A DNA stretch of 64,000 nucleotides from Clostridia bacterium (lineage in GTDB: Bacteria > Bacillota > Clostridia > Oscillospirales > Acutalibacteraceae), in NCBI GenBank assembly GCA_017410605.1, contig JAFQQN010000023.1, positions 1 to 64,000 on the forward strand. Reading direction: 5' to 3'. Both the position numbers and the translations under genes were made by a program. Positions 62,546 through 64,000 of the stretch are shown piece by piece. Under the pieces are notes generated by a model that searched no databases, was not told the DNA's origin, and saw only the letters and a list, made by a program, of their open reading frames with translations. Positions within the stretch are counted from its first letter, which is position 1, and the number at the start of each line of letters is the position of its first letter.

Positions 62546-63025
62546 TTATTTATTAGCTTCAACCTTATTTTTATCCAAAAGAAGTGTGCGAATATCCTTT
62601 AAAATATCCTCTGTGGTCTCACTGGCAACCTCTTCAGCTACCTCTGTGGCCTCTTCCTCTGCCTTTTTAAGGGCAAGCTTCTGGCTAAGCTCACCTATTT
62701 TGGCAACAACCTTAACCATTAAGAAGATAATGAATGCCATTAAAACGAAATTAATAACACCGGTAATAAACGCGCCGTAGTTAATGGTGTTTTCGGTAAC
62801 GGTAACAGCGCCTGTGGCGGCGTCAACAACCTCTTTGGTGCCTATAACAAGCTTGTATTCGCTAAAATCTACACCGCCGAATACACCTAAGATAGGGGAA
62901 ATAATGTCGTTGGTAAGGCTGGTTACAATGTCTTTAAAGGAAAGACCTATAATAGAACCAACAGCCATATCCATTACGTTGCCTTTTGTGATGAAATCCT
63001 TAAATTCGCCAATAAATTTTTTCAT
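62546..63025 (-). CDS. mscL: Large-conductance mechanosensitive channel
   Basis: This 159-residue protein begins MKKFIGEFKDFITKGNVMDMAVGSIIG, the amphipathic helix and first membrane helix of MscL; the second membrane helix is at about 88-112. Its tail of about 45 residues is rich in Glu and Ala and longer than in E. coli MscL (136 residues). It releases solutes under hypo-osmotic shock. It has its own terminator. Confidence 0.95.
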   Translation of the reverse strand: MKKFIGEFKDFITKGNVMDMAVGSIIGLSFKDIVTSLTNDIISPILGVFGGVDFSEYKLVIGTKEVVDAATGAVTVTENTINYGAFITGVINFVLMAFIIFLMVKVVAKIGELSQKLALKKAEEEATEVAEEVASETTEDILKDIRTLLLDKNKVEANK

Positions 63026-63071
63026 ATTTTATACCTCCAATACCGCCTGGGCGGTTAATAAACATATTCAG

Positions 63072-64000
63072 CTAAGAGAGTTCAATTTCCTTATAGTTGC
63101 CTAAAAAGTTAAACTCGGGAAGCTGTGCTTTAAGGTCTAACAGAAGCGCTTTTGTTTGACTGTCGTAAACATCACCCAAAAAGTCTAGGTAAAAGCAGGT
63201 TTCAAAATCGCCGTTTTTACCCGCCCGTGATTCAAGCTTTGTAAGATTAAGGCCGTGAAGAGAAAAACGGGTAAGAATTTTCTGCAAAGAGCCGGGGGTG
63301 TGTGGAAGAGAGAAAACAAGGCTTATTTTTTCTCTGTTTTTGGGGATAATTGGGTTTTTAGAAAGGATAATGAAGCGTGTTTTGTTGCCTTTAAAGGACT
63401 GAATAGAAGAAAACATAACCTTAAGGCCGTTATTTTTCCCACAATATTCAGAGCCGATTGCGGCAATGGTTTTATCCTTTTTATTAGCCACCATTTCGGC
63501 CGCGGCGGCGGTGCTTGAATACTCCTTTGCCTCAAGACCCATTTTTCTAATAAAGTCTTCACACTGAGAAAGTGCCTGGTGGTGGGAATATACCGTTTTA
63601 ATATCTTCCAATTTGCTTTCGGGAAGGGTTAATAGATTATGGCACACCGGCATATTTACCGAGCCTACTATATATGTTTTATATTTTATTAAAAGGTCGT
63701 AAACCTGGCTGACTGAACCTGCGCTGGAGTTTTCTACCGGAACAATACCAAAGCTTACTGCACCTTGGTCTACTGCCTTAAAAACCTTTTCAAAGGTGTC
63801 GCAGAAAAGGGGATTTATGTTATTTTTACCAAATCCGTTCATAAGGGCAAGGTGTGTAAAGGCACCGATATTACCGTAACAGGCAATTTCACCCTCAATA
63901 TTAAGCTCTTTTTCAAGATGAGGCGGAAGAAAATCTGTTTTTTTATTGCTAAGTGAGGTGTGCTGAAGCTCACGGCTACAGGACATTAAAAAGCGGTAGA
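63072..64000 (-). CDS. pheA: Prephenate dehydratase, probably the 3' part of a bifunctional chorismate mutase gene
   Basis: The visible part holds the prephenate dehydratase domain (CYGNIGAFTHLAL, FGIVPVENSSAGSVSQVYDLL, the TRFIILSK loop) and a C-terminal ACT domain (VFSLPHTPGSLQKILTRF) that senses phenylalanine. An ATG at 63986 is in frame, but the frame stays open to the window edge; the residues before it read YRFL followed by MSCSRELQ, like the end of an AroQ chorismate mutase. I therefore take it as truncated by the edge. It makes phenylpyruvate for phenylalanine. Confidence 0.88.
   Translation of the reverse strand, partial: YRFLMSCSRELQHTSLSNKKTDFLPPHLEKELNIEGEIACYGNIGAFTHLALMNGFGKNNINPLFCDTFEKVFKAVDQGAVSFGIVPVENSSAGSVSQVYDLLIKYKTYIVGSVNMPVCHNLLTLPESKLEDIKTVYSHHQALSQCEDFIRKMGLEAKEYSSTAAAAEMVANKKDKTIAAIGSEYCGKNNGLKVMFSSIQSFKGNKTRFIILSKNPIIPKNREKISLVFSLPHTPGSLQKILTRFSLHGLNLTKLESRAGKNGDFETCFYLDFLGDVYDSQTKALLLDLKAQLPEFNFLGNYKEIELS

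Overview
The window looks like a moderately AT-rich chromosome segment of a Bacillota bacterium of class Clostridia, probably spore-forming. The evidence is a dnaA-dnaN-yaaA-recF-remB-gyrB-gyrA cluster of Gram-positive type, a Leu-type T-box leader, two perfect 16-bp parS sites, a spoVAE-like gene and AAGGAGG-type ribosome binding sites throughout. I cannot name a genus from sequence alone.

Layout. (1) Positions 1-6658 are an accessory island that appears to end at 6659-6714 in the detached 3' half of a tRNA-Leu(CAG) gene, the usual scar of a tRNA-integrated element. It carries a six-gene leftward operon: a ribbon-helix-helix regulator, an SPFH (YdjI-like) protein with two zinc ribbons, a four-helix membrane protein, a zinc ribbon fused to an isolated EF-Tu domain II, a zinc ribbon/TPR/membrane protein ending in a ribosomal L7/L12 C-terminal domain, and a membrane MORN-repeat protein. 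TACA(N2-4)TGTA palindromes sit in the divergent promoter region. This operon is the best candidate here for an undescribed system. (2) 6715-10264: a mostly noncoding stretch, then a PHP phosphatase and a Pit/DUF47 phosphate transport pair. (3) 10351-17932: a cell-surface polymer locus with licC-licA-licB (phosphocholine uptake and activation), a small HTH protein, a CDP-glycerol-type glycerophosphotransferase and a 924-residue YidC-like/alkaline-phosphatase-superfamily fusion. (4) 18056-37081: a permease, then a very long leftward run of amino-acid genes. From the T-box it reads ilvA-ridA-leuA-leuC-leuD-leuB-ilvB-ilvN-ilvC-ilvD-DUF815 ATPase-proB-proA-proC-aldo/keto reductase. ilvE lies upstream with its own promoter. 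(5) 37169-41817: AEC and MATE transporters, pyrR, tadA and a CPBP protease. (6) 41854-64000: the origin region, gyrA to dnaA, a DnaA-box cluster between dnaN and dnaA, queG, a degenerate ParB paralogue, rsmG-mnmG-mnmE, serS, parB-parA, two parS sites, spoVAE, two acetyltransferase-like proteins, mscL and the edge-truncated pheA.

How the parts work together. The T-box reads leucine tRNA charging and would switch on the whole branched-chain pathway. ParA/ParB with the two parS sites form the origin-segregation module beside oriC. The lic genes would supply CDP-choline for decorating a surface polymer, perhaps the glycerol-phosphate polymer suggested by the next two genes; no licD transferase is present in the window. 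The island operon looks like a membrane-associated assembly built from zinc ribbons and pieces of the translation-factor recruitment machinery. Its function is unknown.
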